Below are positions 50,963-60,144 of a DNA stretch of 64,000 nucleotides, piece after piece. Source of the DNA: Dyadobacter sp. CY356 (GTDB lineage: Bacteria; Bacteroidota; Bacteroidia; Cytophagales; Spirosomataceae); contig NZ_JAJTSZ010000002.1 in NCBI RefSeq assembly GCF_021440195.1, positions 744,001-808,000 of the forward strand. Direction: 5' to 3'. Within the stretch, counting starts at the first letter, position 1. Each line of letters opens with the position of its first letter. The notes beneath the pieces are model-generated. The model worked only from the letters and a program-made list of their open reading frames with translations, was not told where the DNA came from and made no database searches. Both the position numbers and the translations under genes were made by a program.

Positions 50963-52678
50963 ATGAATAAAATAAAGATATTATCCGGAATTATTTTTCT
51001 TACAATTACCATAACAGCATTACTTTCCTGGAAAAGCAAAACGGAAATTAGCGGTAAATCGGCAACAAAACGCCCGAATATTATCGTGATCATGGCAGAT
51101 GATATGGGGTTTTCTGATGCTGGCTGTTATGGCGGTGAAATCCAGACACCTAATATTGATTTTCTTGCACAAAACGGAATCCGGTACCGGCAATTTTATA
51201 ATACTTCCCGCTGCTGCCCTACCCGCGCCTCTTTACTGACAGGTTTATATAATCAGCAAGCCGGAATTGGAAAAATGACCGAAGCAGAAGATGCGCCTGG
51301 CTACCAGGGACATCTTACAAACAATGCAGTCACGATAGCCGAAGTACTAAAATCAGCTGGTTATCATACGGCTATGACCGGCAAATGGCATGTTTCCAAT
51401 ACTTTTTCTCAGAAAGATCCGAAGGACCAGCTTGACTGGCTAAATCACCAAAAAGATTATGGGCCATTTTCACCTATTGAGCAGTATCCTACCGCCAAAG
51501 GTTTTGAGAAATTTTTTGGTACCATTTGGGGCGTCATTGATTTTTTCGATCCTTTTAGTCTCGTCAACGGTAAGGAGCCTGTGAAATCGGTGCCTAAAGA
51601 TTATTACCATACAGATGCAATTAACGATACAACAGTTTCTTACATCAGGGAATATGCAAAAAGTGATAAACCGTTTTTCATATACGTAGCGCAGAATGCA
51701 CCGCACTGGCCGCTGATGGCCAAACCAAAAGACATTGCAAAATATAAGGAAACTTATAAAGCCGGCTGGGATGTGATCAGAGAACAGCGGTACAAAAAAA
51801 TGATCAGACTTGGCCTGATTGATCCTGCGACAACAAAACTTCCCGTTGACCCCATCGATGATATGAAATGGGAGAACAATCCGGATAAAGACTGGGACGC
51901 AATGGCCATGGCTGTGCACGCGGCGATGATTGATAACATGGATCAGGGAATCGGGCGGATTATCAGTGCCTTGAAACAAACCGGCCAACTGGATAATACC
52001 CTAATTTTATTTTTATCTGACAATGGCGCAAGTGCAGAAAACTGCGCCAATTATGGTCCTGGTTTCGACCGCCCGAGCCAGACACGGGATGGCAGGACAA
52101 TTGTTTATGCTACAAAAAAGCAAGCGGTTCCTGGCCCTCAAACTACCTATGCATCTATTGGCCCGCGCTGGGCGCATGTTGCCAATACACCTTACCGGTA
52201 TTGGAAAGAACAATCTTTTGAAGGTGGCATTCATACACCAATGATCGCGTTCTGGCCAAAAGGAATAACTGTTAACAAAGGAGAATTCAGTGATTTCACC
52301 GGCCACGTGATGGATTTCATGCTTACTTTTTGTGAACTGGCGGGTGTTAAATATCCGTCAAGTATCAATGGTAAAAATATTACGCAGACTTCCGGAAAAA
52401 GTATGGTTGCTTCTTTTCAAAATAAAAATGAAAAAGGACATGTTCAGCTCTTCAATGAACACTACGGAGCCAGGTATGTCCGCAGCGAAAACTGGAAACT
52501 TGTGTCGCTTCCGCGGGATTCAACCTGGCATTTGTATGATCTCAGCAAGGATAAAACAGAAACGGTCGATCTGGCTGCAAGTAATCCTTCAAAAGTTCAT
52601 GAGCTAGAAATTCTTTGGAATGAGTGGGCGAAAACCCATCAGGTATTTCCTAAACCCGGCGCAGCTGCTGAGAAATGA
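50963..52678 (+). CDS. arylsulfatase
   Basis: The 571-residue protein has an N-terminal signal or anchor (IIFLTITITALLSW) and a type I sulfatase domain. The metal site begins with NIIVIMADDMGFSDAGCYG; the formylglycine motif is RCCPTRASLLTG with C84 as the residue converted (C-x-P-x-R). Further sulfatase blocks are MTGKWHVS and LSDNGASAEN. It should remove sulfate from a sulfated compound in the periplasm or outside. No maturation enzyme (FGE or anSME) is nearby, so it is encoded elsewhere. It is convergent with the TlpA-like gene. Confidence 0.9.
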   Translation: MNKIKILSGIIFLTITITALLSWKSKTEISGKSATKRPNIIVIMADDMGFSDAGCYGGEIQTPNIDFLAQNGIRYRQFYNTSRCCPTRASLLTGLYNQQAGIGKMTEAEDAPGYQGHLTNNAVTIAEVLKSAGYHTAMTGKWHVSNTFSQKDPKDQLDWLNHQKDYGPFSPIEQYPTAKGFEKFFGTIWGVIDFFDPFSLVNGKEPVKSVPKDYYHTDAINDTTVSYIREYAKSDKPFFIYVAQNAPHWPLMAKPKDIAKYKETYKAGWDVIREQRYKKMIRLGLIDPATTKLPVDPIDDMKWENNPDKDWDAMAMAVHAAMIDNMDQGIGRIISALKQTGQLDNTLILFLSDNGASAENCANYGPGFDRPSQTRDGRTIVYATKKQAVPGPQTTYASIGPRWAHVANTPYRYWKEQSFEGGIHTPMIAFWPKGITVNKGEFSDFTGHVMDFMLTFCELAGVKYPSSINGKNITQTSGKSMVASFQNKNEKGHVQLFNEHYGARYVRSENWKLVSLPRDSTWHLYDLSKDKTETVDLAASNPSKVHELEILWNEWAKTHQVFPKPGAAAEK

Positions 52679-52699
52679 TGCGTTATAAATTCATTACCA

Positions 52700-53758
52700 T
52701 CATTTGACCAGTTCCAAAACTTTTTTTAATTCTTCCACATGATTTACCCGGCCGACAACAATGCCGTTTGGGTCAAGCAAAAAGTAAGTTGGCCATTCCA
52801 CAATGTTATATCTGGTACTAAGCTCACCGTGGTCGCCTTGCAATTCTGAGACTTGGATCCATTTTGCATTGCCCTTATTGATAGCCTGAATCCATTTAGA
52901 TTTATCATCACTATGTTCCGCGGCGACCCCGATCATAACAAGCTTATCAGGATATTGCTCATGAATTTTCACCAGCTCAGGAAATGCCCTGATACAGGGA
53001 GAACACCAATGTCCCCAGAAATCAAGAAGCACATATTTTCCCTGAAAAGATGATAGGGTTACTTTTTTGCCGGAAGTATCAGCCAAAGTGAAATCAATGG
53101 CTTTTTTGCCTATGACGGGCTGATTTTTAATGATGTTGATTCGCTTCATTACTTCAACACCATTCAGGCTTTTCTTCACGGACGGAGAAAAGCCGGCGTA
53201 TAATTTTTCATAAATCTTAATATCATCGTTCGAGTAAGAGGTCTCACCCTCCAATAATTCAGCACTGGTTTTTGCATTGGGATATTTCGCAATAAAATCA
53301 AGCGTCGCTTTATGTTTATCTTCTCTCGCTTTCATAAATTCAGCATTGGAAGCTTTGGCTATGCGGTCTACAAAAGGCCAGTATATTGTAGTGTTATAAA
53401 GTGTAAGAATATTATTTTCGCTTCCTCCTTTTACAACCAGCGCGTAGGGTTTTTCAACATGACCTGAAAGCTGAATATCAGCATTTTCATACCAAAAACT
53501 AGTGAATCTAGGTGCACTTATGAAAATCGAAATCGATCCTTCATCGCTTGGTTTTGGAAAATAGACGAAATGATCGTTTTTCGCATATACCGTATCTTTA
53601 TACCTTTCACCTTTCAAAGAATACCAAAAAATAATCGGTTTGTCATTGATTCCTTTTATGTATCCATTCAGTTTTGGTTTTTGCGCGGATGCGTTAAAGA
53701 CGATCGATGTGATCATTAACAGAGATAAGAGGTTGCGGGTTGCAGTAGATATGCTCAT
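52700..53758 (-). CDS. TlpA-like thioredoxin protein with DUF4369-type N-terminus
   Basis: The 352-residue protein has a signal peptide (LLSLLMITSIVFNASAQ), an N-terminal beta-rich DUF4369-like domain (about 30-120, LNGYIKGINDKPIIFWYSL) and a helical linker. The C-terminal TlpA/ResA-like thioredoxin domain (about 215-350) has the active site WGHWCSPCIRAFPEL and cis-Pro in VEWPTYFLLDP. It should act as an exported thiol-disulfide reductase. No substrate genes are beside it. Confidence 0.88.
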   Translation of the reverse strand: MSISTATRNLLSLLMITSIVFNASAQKPKLNGYIKGINDKPIIFWYSLKGERYKDTVYAKNDHFVYFPKPSDEGSISIFISAPRFTSFWYENADIQLSGHVEKPYALVVKGGSENNILTLYNTTIYWPFVDRIAKASNAEFMKAREDKHKATLDFIAKYPNAKTSAELLEGETSYSNDDIKIYEKLYAGFSPSVKKSLNGVEVMKRINIIKNQPVIGKKAIDFTLADTSGKKVTLSSFQGKYVLLDFWGHWCSPCIRAFPELVKIHEQYPDKLVMIGVAAEHSDDKSKWIQAINKGNAKWIQVSELQGDHGELSTRYNIVEWPTYFLLDPNGIVVGRVNHVEELKKVLELVK

Positions 53759-53932
53759 CAGTAGGAACGGTTAGGTGTATAAGCTATTAAAAATAATTCT
53801 TATCCGCAACTGCGTATAAAAATGGCACATAATTAATTGATTAATCTTTAACTTTATTAACAGCTACACGATTAAAGCATAAAGTTTAAATCTGAAATTC
53901 AAATTAAATTTTCATCCCAAAATTCAGGTAAA

Positions 53933-54760
53933 ATGAAGACCGTACTGATTCCCGTCGATTTTTCTCATACTTCTTCCAACGCCTTACAGTTTATCTCAGA
54001 CTTAAATCAGGATGTTGATATGGAGAAAATCATTTTACTCAAAACACATTATGTTTCTATTTATTCCAATATAATTCCTTCTGGTTATGGCCAATCTAAT
54101 GCCGAATATATACTTCAGGAAAGAACCGATACAGAAGAGCAATTGACATTTACCGGACAGAAATTACTCAGACAATGTAAGCCAGGCACGAAGGTGGAAA
54201 CATTGATCAGTGACTTACCAATAGCTCAGGCAATTCTTGACACCATCAGTGATCAGGGAGCTACGCTGCTTGTTTTGGGAAGTGATGCCGGTGATGAGGA
54301 AAGTCCGGTCGGTGAAAACGTGATTGAAATAACACAGGCTTCCATGATCCCGGTTTTGATTATCCCTTCTGCGAGTAAATATCTGAAAGTAGAAAAAGTA
54401 CTGGTACCATGTGGAGCGGGTGCTATATCCCAACTTCAACGGCTTAACCGCTTACGCCAGATACTTCCTGATCCGGAACTTGTGATTCTGAATGTTGATC
54501 ACAAACATACAGGAGACGAAGAAGATTACAGGGCACAGATTAAGGAAAGACTTGGTGATTTTAGCTATACCGTTTACTATGCCCGGGAGGAAAACATTGC
54601 AGCCGGAATTTTGAACTTTGCCAAGCAGAGCAAAGATATTCAACTCATTGTTGCGCTTCCCGGTAAATACAGTTTTTTCTATAATCTTACCCATCAGAAC
54701 ATTACCGAAGCAATCACTTTAAATGCAAAAATTCCGGTTTTAATTTTTAAGGAAAACTAA
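53933..54760 (+). CDS. tandem universal stress protein
   Basis: The 275-residue protein has two universal stress protein domains. The first starts with KTVLIPVDFSHTSSNALQFI and ends GENVIEITQASMIPVLIIPS; the second starts KVEKVLVPCGAGAISQLQRL and is more diverged, ending NITEAITLNAKIPVLIFKEN. USPs bind ATP or other nucleotides and respond to starvation or stress; the nucleotide motif (GxxGxxxS) is not clear here. It is a single gene. Confidence 0.85.
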   Translation: MKTVLIPVDFSHTSSNALQFISDLNQDVDMEKIILLKTHYVSIYSNIIPSGYGQSNAEYILQERTDTEEQLTFTGQKLLRQCKPGTKVETLISDLPIAQAILDTISDQGATLLVLGSDAGDEESPVGENVIEITQASMIPVLIIPSASKYLKVEKVLVPCGAGAISQLQRLNRLRQILPDPELVILNVDHKHTGDEEDYRAQIKERLGDFSYTVYYAREENIAAGILNFAKQSKDIQLIVALPGKYSFFYNLTHQNITEAITLNAKIPVLIFKEN

Positions 54761-55110
54761 AAGGAAAAATCGTTTTTCATTAAATAAAGATTAAAATTAC
54801 AGATCTGACCGCTACATTTCCTGCCGCTCAGATTTGTAATTAATACCATGGAAGATCTATTAAAAGAACTAAGAGCCCTCATGTATGGTATATACAATAT
54901 CATGGGTTTACTTAAAAAATGGAAGATAAATCAATAAAATAACCGGCTTTTTTAAGATAAACTTAATGCTCTAAGTAGCATTATTCTAATGCTTGTTACA
55001 AAATTAATAATGGATTAAAAACGCGTTACATAACATTCCCTTAACATACATCCTGTCTATTTCTGTGACTTTTGCATTGTATAACCAGAACAATCAAACA
55101 GTTACGAATC
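54761..55110. other. intergenic region with a small ORF
   Basis: Apart from the 29-codon ORF at 54848-54937, no feature was recognised. A CTTTTG stretch near 55068-55074 resembles the end of a -7 box for the TonB receptor gene but lacks the TA. Confidence 0.4.
54848..54937 (+). CDS. possible 29-residue small protein
   Basis: An ATG at 54848 opens a 29-codon frame to TAA at 54935, with translation starting MEDLLKELRALMYGIYNIMG and ending LLKKWKINQ. The sequence would form an amphipathic helix with lysines at the end. No known family; coding status is uncertain. Confidence 0.25.
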   Translation: MEDLLKELRALMYGIYNIMGLLKKWKINQ

Positions 55111-58100
55111 ATGAAGCTTTCAGTTTCTACCCTGCTATTACTACTTTTATTTGCAACGCTCTCCCAGGCCCAGATCACAACCAGTGGTATAAGCGGCCTT
55201 GTTAATGACTCGAAAAAAGAAAGCTTAATCGGAGCAACGGTTCAGGCCACCTATGTGCCAACCGGGACTAAATATGCAACCGTTACAGATGTTGACGGAC
55301 GTTTCCGCATCAACAGCATGAACGCCGGCGGTCCTTACCAGATCATGATCACTTACGTTGGATTTCAAACTGAAACCCTGTCAGATATTGTTTTACAACT
55401 TGGTGAAACTACAAATCTGAATGTTGTTTTGAAGGATGCCGGCCAAACACTGACCGAGGTCACTGTGACCGGTTCACGTGGCGGGGATCGCGAAGGCACA
55501 GGTTCAAGTGTCAATGCGGAAACCATTCGGCGCTTGCCTACCATTTCCCGCAGTTTGACCGATATGACCAGAACTTCTCCGCAGGTCAACAACAACAACT
55601 CATTTGCAGGAACGAATTTCCGGTATAATAATGTGACTGTCGATGGTGCGGTGAATAATGACGCTATCGGTTTTAGCCCGTCGCTGGGTGGTTCAACAGG
55701 ATCTACCGGACAGCCGGGATCAAGTACGCGTACCAACCCGATCAGTCTTGATGCGATTCAGGATATTCAGATTGCCGTTGCCCCTTTTGATGTAAGATTG
55801 GGTAACTTTTTGGGTGGGTCAGTCAATGCGGTAACCCGCAGCGGAACAAACGATTTGACGGGATCAGTTTACGGTTTTGGCCGTAACTCAGCACTGGTTA
55901 CCAAATGGAACGGCGCTTCTGATGCAAAAGAGAAATTGCCAAGTACATTTCATGAATACCAGACTGGTGTTCGCGTTGGTCTTCCTTTGATAAAAGATAA
56001 ACTTTTCTTCTTTACCAATGAAGAGATCACAAACCGCCAGGATCCTGTTCAATTTCAGGCCGGTACTGCTTCTTCTTTGATTAAAGATGTTGCGGTTGCG
56101 CAGCAGATCAGTGATTATGTTAAAACGAATTATGGCCTTGACGCTGGTTCTTTTGGTGATTATTCAATCAATTCGAAAAGTACCAAATTCTTCAACCGTA
56201 TCGACTGGAACATCAATGCCAAACATCAGCTATCGATTCGAAACAATACCGTATTTTCAGAAGCAACCAACCTGGAACGTGATTCACAGAATTTCCGCTT
56301 CGGAAGTATTGATTACAAACAGCATAACAATCAGACAAGTACCGTTGCAGAGTTGAAAAGCCAGTTTGGCGGACATTCTTCCAACAGTTTGATCGTTGGA
56401 TATTCATCAATCCATGATTACCGTAACACGCTTTCCAATGTCAGAACTTTCCCTCAGGTTGAAATCGGATATAATGGCGGAACTATTTTCCTTGGTAATG
56501 ACCGCGAAGCATCGGTTTTCAACCTGAAACAAAAAACCTTTGAGCTGACTGATAACTTTACTTTTTATGTAGGTAAAAATACCTTCACGGTCGGAACACA
56601 TAACGAGTTTTACAACATCAATTATGGATTTGTAAACTCCCCAAATGGCCGTATTTCTTACAGTAACCTGAATCAGTTTTTAGGTATAGGTACGCCTAAT
56701 AACCAGTCGCTGCCAAACCGTGTGAGAGGATCATACCCTTTTGCTGACCCGACGAATAATCTGGACAATCAGTTTGATAATCCATATGCTCAGTTCAAAG
56801 TTAATTTATTAAGTGCTTATATTCAGGATGATATCCAGCTTACAGATAATTTTAAGATCACGCCGGGTATTCGTCTTGATTATTCAGGATTGCCTACGAA
56901 ACCGACTTTAAGTCCGTTGGTAACAAACGCTGCGCAAGATCCTGGCTACGGAGGAACATATTCTTATACACCTTTGAAAGATATCAACAACAAATATCTG
57001 AATAACGTACAGGTTTCTCCCCGTCTTGGTTTCAAACTGGATATCAAAGGAGATAAGAGCATTATCCTTCGTGGTGGAACGGGATTATTTACCGGCCGTA
57101 TTCCTTTTGCATGGCTGGGTTATGCGTTCTATAACAACGGTGTAGGTTACGGCGCTTATGATTTTAACAACAATGCGACGGCTGCAACCAAACTGGTTGG
57201 TGATCCTTTGGTACCAAATGGAGGTGTGCTGATCAACAACAATCCGGTTAACGGTGGTGTAAAACGTACACAGGTTGACTTAATCGACAATAATTTTAAA
57301 ATGCCGCAAATGTTCAGAAGTAACCTGGCGGTAGATTATACGCTGGCCGGCTACAAGTTTACAGTTGAAGCCTTATATACCAAAGTGATCCAGGATCTGA
57401 AATTCCAGCAGGTTAATACAAAAGATGCTGTGCGTTATTATAGTTACGATACTGACCACCAGCAGCCGATTTATGTTGCCACAAACGGATCAGCCGGAGC
57501 GCAGCGGATTGACAATAACTTTGCGAATGCATACATGCTATCAAACACAAAACAAGGTTACCGTTACAGTTTGACAGGACAGATCCAAAAGAATTTCTCA
57601 ACTGGTTTTGGTTTCTCGGCAGCTTATACCTACGGAAAATCATATGATATCACGAACGGTATCAGAAACTCGATGGAATCTAACTGGCAGCTTAACCAGT
57701 CTCTGAATCCTAACAATCCAAAGCTGGCTTACTCAAACTTTGACGTTCGCAGCCGTATTGTTGGAACAGTAAATTACCGCCACATTTGGAATCCGAAAAA
57801 TGCAACCACGGTTAGTTTGTTCTATTCGTTCCAGTCAGGTACGCCGTTCTCATGGGGTTATGTCAATACAACGATCGATGGAACAGGCCAGGCAAACAGC
57901 TTAGCATACATTCCAAAGGATTTGGCAGAGGCACAAAAACTGTTACCGACAGGCACGCAGGCAGCTGATTTCATGGCCTTTGTTGATTCAAAATCTTATT
58001 TGAAAGGACAGAAAGGGAATTTCACAGAAAGAAATGGCGGCCGTACGCCATGGAACAATACGATGGACCTACGTTTTATGCACGAGTTTAAGATCAAAGG

Positions 58101-58344
58101 TCGTAAGTCAATCCAGGTTACTTATGACATTCTTAATTTCCTTAACCTGGTTGACAAGAAATTGGGTTATTCTTATTTCTCTCCAAATACGTTTAATTCA
58201 ACGGCCTCTATTGGTTTGACACGTGCGACAAACCCGACAACCGGCGATCCGACATTTACATGGACAAAACCAGGTGCACCTTATTCGATTGATCCACTTG
58301 GATCACGTTGCCAGATGCAGCTTGGTGCAAGATATTCATTCTAA
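55111..58344 (+). CDS. TonB-dependent receptor with carboxypeptidase-regulatory-like domain
   Basis: The product of about 1077 residues has a signal peptide (MKLSVSTLLLLLLFATLSQA), an N-terminal carboxypeptidase-regulatory-like beta sandwich (about 20-105, ESLIGATVQATYVPTGTKYA), a plug domain (from about 115, TEVTVTGSRGG) and a large outer-membrane barrel ending in LGARYSF. The Asn-rich plug and Oar-like layout match OmpA-type TonB receptors of Bacteroidota rather than SusC. No SusD gene is adjacent, so the cargo may be a peptide or other non-glycan ligand. The open frame begins at a TTG at 55072; the ATG at 55111 is used. Confidence 0.91.
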   Translation: MKLSVSTLLLLLLFATLSQAQITTSGISGLVNDSKKESLIGATVQATYVPTGTKYATVTDVDGRFRINSMNAGGPYQIMITYVGFQTETLSDIVLQLGETTNLNVVLKDAGQTLTEVTVTGSRGGDREGTGSSVNAETIRRLPTISRSLTDMTRTSPQVNNNNSFAGTNFRYNNVTVDGAVNNDAIGFSPSLGGSTGSTGQPGSSTRTNPISLDAIQDIQIAVAPFDVRLGNFLGGSVNAVTRSGTNDLTGSVYGFGRNSALVTKWNGASDAKEKLPSTFHEYQTGVRVGLPLIKDKLFFFTNEEITNRQDPVQFQAGTASSLIKDVAVAQQISDYVKTNYGLDAGSFGDYSINSKSTKFFNRIDWNINAKHQLSIRNNTVFSEATNLERDSQNFRFGSIDYKQHNNQTSTVAELKSQFGGHSSNSLIVGYSSIHDYRNTLSNVRTFPQVEIGYNGGTIFLGNDREASVFNLKQKTFELTDNFTFYVGKNTFTVGTHNEFYNINYGFVNSPNGRISYSNLNQFLGIGTPNNQSLPNRVRGSYPFADPTNNLDNQFDNPYAQFKVNLLSAYIQDDIQLTDNFKITPGIRLDYSGLPTKPTLSPLVTNAAQDPGYGGTYSYTPLKDINNKYLNNVQVSPRLGFKLDIKGDKSIILRGGTGLFTGRIPFAWLGYAFYNNGVGYGAYDFNNNATAATKLVGDPLVPNGGVLINNNPVNGGVKRTQVDLIDNNFKMPQMFRSNLAVDYTLAGYKFTVEALYTKVIQDLKFQQVNTKDAVRYYSYDTDHQQPIYVATNGSAGAQRIDNNFANAYMLSNTKQGYRYSLTGQIQKNFSTGFGFSAAYTYGKSYDITNGIRNSMESNWQLNQSLNPNNPKLAYSNFDVRSRIVGTVNYRHIWNPKNATTVSLFYSFQSGTPFSWGYVNTTIDGTGQANSLAYIPKDLAEAQKLLPTGTQAADFMAFVDSKSYLKGQKGNFTERNGGRTPWNNTMDLRFMHEFKIKGRKSIQVTYDILNFLNLVDKKLGYSYFSPNTFNSTASIGLTRATNPTTGDPTFTWTKPGAPYSIDPLGSRCQMQLGARYSF

Positions 58345-58362
58345 GAATATAGACTTTAACTG

Positions 58363-58397
58363 AAAAACCGCAGGGCATGATAGCCTTGCGGTTTTTT
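58363..58397 (+). terminator. intrinsic terminator after the TonB receptor gene
   Basis: AAAAACCGCAGGGC (58363-58376) pairs with GCCTTGCGGTTTTT (58383-58396, one G-U) and is followed by more T. Confidence 0.82.
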
Positions 58398-58444
58398 ATG
58401 AACTTTAAATTTTAGTATCAGATTGTTAAAAAATTATGAATCAG

Positions 58445-59227
58445 CTATTTAAGAATTTCTTTCGGAAAAACATCTTCCTTCACTTCCCCCTTAACCAGAG
58501 ACACAAAATAGGCGTTATTTTGTTCGTCGAGTGACACAACTTTTTTCACCTGATTATCTTCGAAATAAATACCGGCTTTATCGTCAACCGCATATCCCGC
58601 TTTGTATTCTCCGCTTTTGATTTTTGCCCAATATAGTGGTTTACGCTGTGCTTCGGCATGGTAATGAGGACAATGACTTGTTGTTATAAAGCCAAGACCG
58701 TCCACTTTTGTCAGCTCTGTCGGGCGGGAATCTGTTGTTCCGTGCTCAAACCAGCAAAGCGAACCGGCGCTGCCTCCGCCTAAAACGATCCCTTTCTCCC
58801 AAGCTTTTTTAAGAACTTCATCAATTTTATGGGCTTTCCAGATCACCATCATATTCAGCGTATTTCCTCCGCCGACAATAATGGCGTCCATTCCTAAAAG
58901 CACCGTTTCAAATGATTCTTTTTGAGTATAAGACGAGATGAACAAACGCTGAACATATGGACGGATCGGCAAACCCTGGCAGGAATCGTACCAGCGCGTA
59001 ATAGTCACCAGAGAATCACCAGTCGCTGTGGGCAAAAAACAAATTTTTGGATTTTCTTTCCCTGTCAATCCGGCGATGTACATGATAAATTTGGGATCCA
59101 TTGATCCGCCGGTAATAAAAATTTTCTTTTTCAATTCCTTCAATTCAATATTAGGTTGGGCTAATGAAATATTTGCCGTCAGAGCAGTTGTAGCGCTTAA
59201 TTGTACAAATTTACGTCGGTTCATCAT
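58445..59227 (-). CDS. peptidase family S51 protein (cyanophycinase/dipeptidase E-like)
   Basis: The 260-residue protein has an N-terminal twin-arginine-like or Sec signal (MMNRRKFVQLSATTALTANI) and the S51 class I glutamine-amidotransferase-like fold. The nucleophile S153 is in GGGSAGSLCW, preceded by AIIVGGGNTL and followed by SHCPHYH, the likely catalytic His. Family members remove Asp-containing dipeptides or degrade cyanophycin. Being exported suggests peptide scavenging, consistent with the preceding TonB receptor, but that link is only positional. Confidence 0.85.
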   Translation of the reverse strand: MMNRRKFVQLSATTALTANISLAQPNIELKELKKKIFITGGSMDPKFIMYIAGLTGKENPKICFLPTATGDSLVTITRWYDSCQGLPIRPYVQRLFISSYTQKESFETVLLGMDAIIVGGGNTLNMMVIWKAHKIDEVLKKAWEKGIVLGGGSAGSLCWFEHGTTDSRPTELTKVDGLGFITTSHCPHYHAEAQRKPLYWAKIKSGEYKAGYAVDDKAGIYFEDNQVKKVVSLDEQNNAYFVSLVKGEVKEDVFPKEILK

Positions 59228-59451
59228 TTTAACAGGAGTTGGTTGAGGTTTAGCATGTTAGCAAAATTATATTGTTTCAACAATATACATCTATTAAATT
59301 AAAAAAATCAGAACTACAATACCCCTTAATGACGCTGCTGCTATACTTCAAATCACGGTTGTTACAAAATTGACTTTTCCGGAACATCAAAAGAAAATGA
59401 AGCGGGAATGAAAAGGCCTGTATTTTGTAATAGTTGAAATCAAACTTCACT

Positions 59452-59485
59452 AAAAGATCAGACAATTGAATTTGCCTGATCTTTT
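59452..59485 (-). terminator. intrinsic terminator of the IMPase-SDR gene pair
   Basis: AAAAGATCAGACAA (59452-59465) pairs with TTGCCTGATCTTTT (59472-59485, one G-U). On the minus strand it lies just downstream of the stop at 59505. Confidence 0.75.
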
Positions 59486-59504
59486 TCTTTTAGATAATTA
59501 AACT

Positions 59505-60131
59505 TTAGTATGTCAGCGCCGGATATTGATAAAGCAAATCCGGATTTTCAGCTTGGTTAAGCAGAAAGTCTGCCACATCATTCCTGGAAATTTTACCTAT
59601 TTTTATACCTGATTCAAGTTTAGTTTTAACTTGATAACTTTTCGTACGCATCCCATTGGTGAGCATACCGGGCCGGATAATTTCCCATTTCAGTATACTT
59701 TTCGCAATGAGTTCTTCCATGTATGTTTTGTCTTCATACTGGTCTTTCAGGAAAAAGCGGATCACCATGCTCATGAAAAAGCTTAAATAATTTTTACTCT
59801 CTCCTGCCCCAAAACCAGTGACAATTAAAACAGGTAAATCCGGTCTTATTTCGCAGACCGCTTCAATAAGGGCCTTTGCAGTTTCAGAAAATAATATAGT
59901 ATTTTTTTTATCTTTTGTTCCAATTGTGACCAGAATAGAATCCGCATCTATTATCACTTTTTTAAGATCCATTACTGATGTGGCATTTCCGTTTATTTTG
60001 GTTAGAAATTGATGATCCTGGATCATATCCGTATTTCTGGAAAAAGCGGTTACCTCGTGCCCGCGTTCCAAAGCCTGGTTGACAGCTTCCAGACCGATTC
60101 CGGCTGATGCACCGATTATTACAATTTTCAT
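59505..60131 (-). CDS. NAD(P)-binding protein of the atypical SDR/NmrA type
   Basis: The product of about 208 residues starts with a Rossmann motif (MKIVIIGASAGIGLEAVNQA), followed by NGNATSVMDLKKVIIDADSI and the KWEIIRPGMLTNG segment typical of atypical SDRs such as NmrA-like and BVR-B-like proteins. It likely binds NADP(H); substrate unknown. The open frame extends to 60245 inside the upstream IMPase gene, but the ATG at 60131 places the glycine-rich loop right at the start. It is 13 bp downstream of the IMPase-like gene, so the two are an operon. Confidence 0.84.
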   Translation of the reverse strand: MKIVIIGASAGIGLEAVNQALERGHEVTAFSRNTDMIQDHQFLTKINGNATSVMDLKKVIIDADSILVTIGTKDKKNTILFSETAKALIEAVCEIRPDLPVLIVTGFGAGESKNYLSFFMSMVIRFFLKDQYEDKTYMEELIAKSILKWEIIRPGMLTNGMRTKSYQVKTKLESGIKIGKISRNDVADFLLNQAENPDLLYQYPALTY

Positions 60132-60144
60132 AAAAATGAGATTA

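Noticed and set aside
51470..51988. 172-codon open frame antisense to the arylsulfatase gene
   Set aside because: It lies wholly within conserved sulfatase coding sequence on the other strand, has cysteine/isoleucine-rich composition typical of shadow frames, and lacks promoter or family features.
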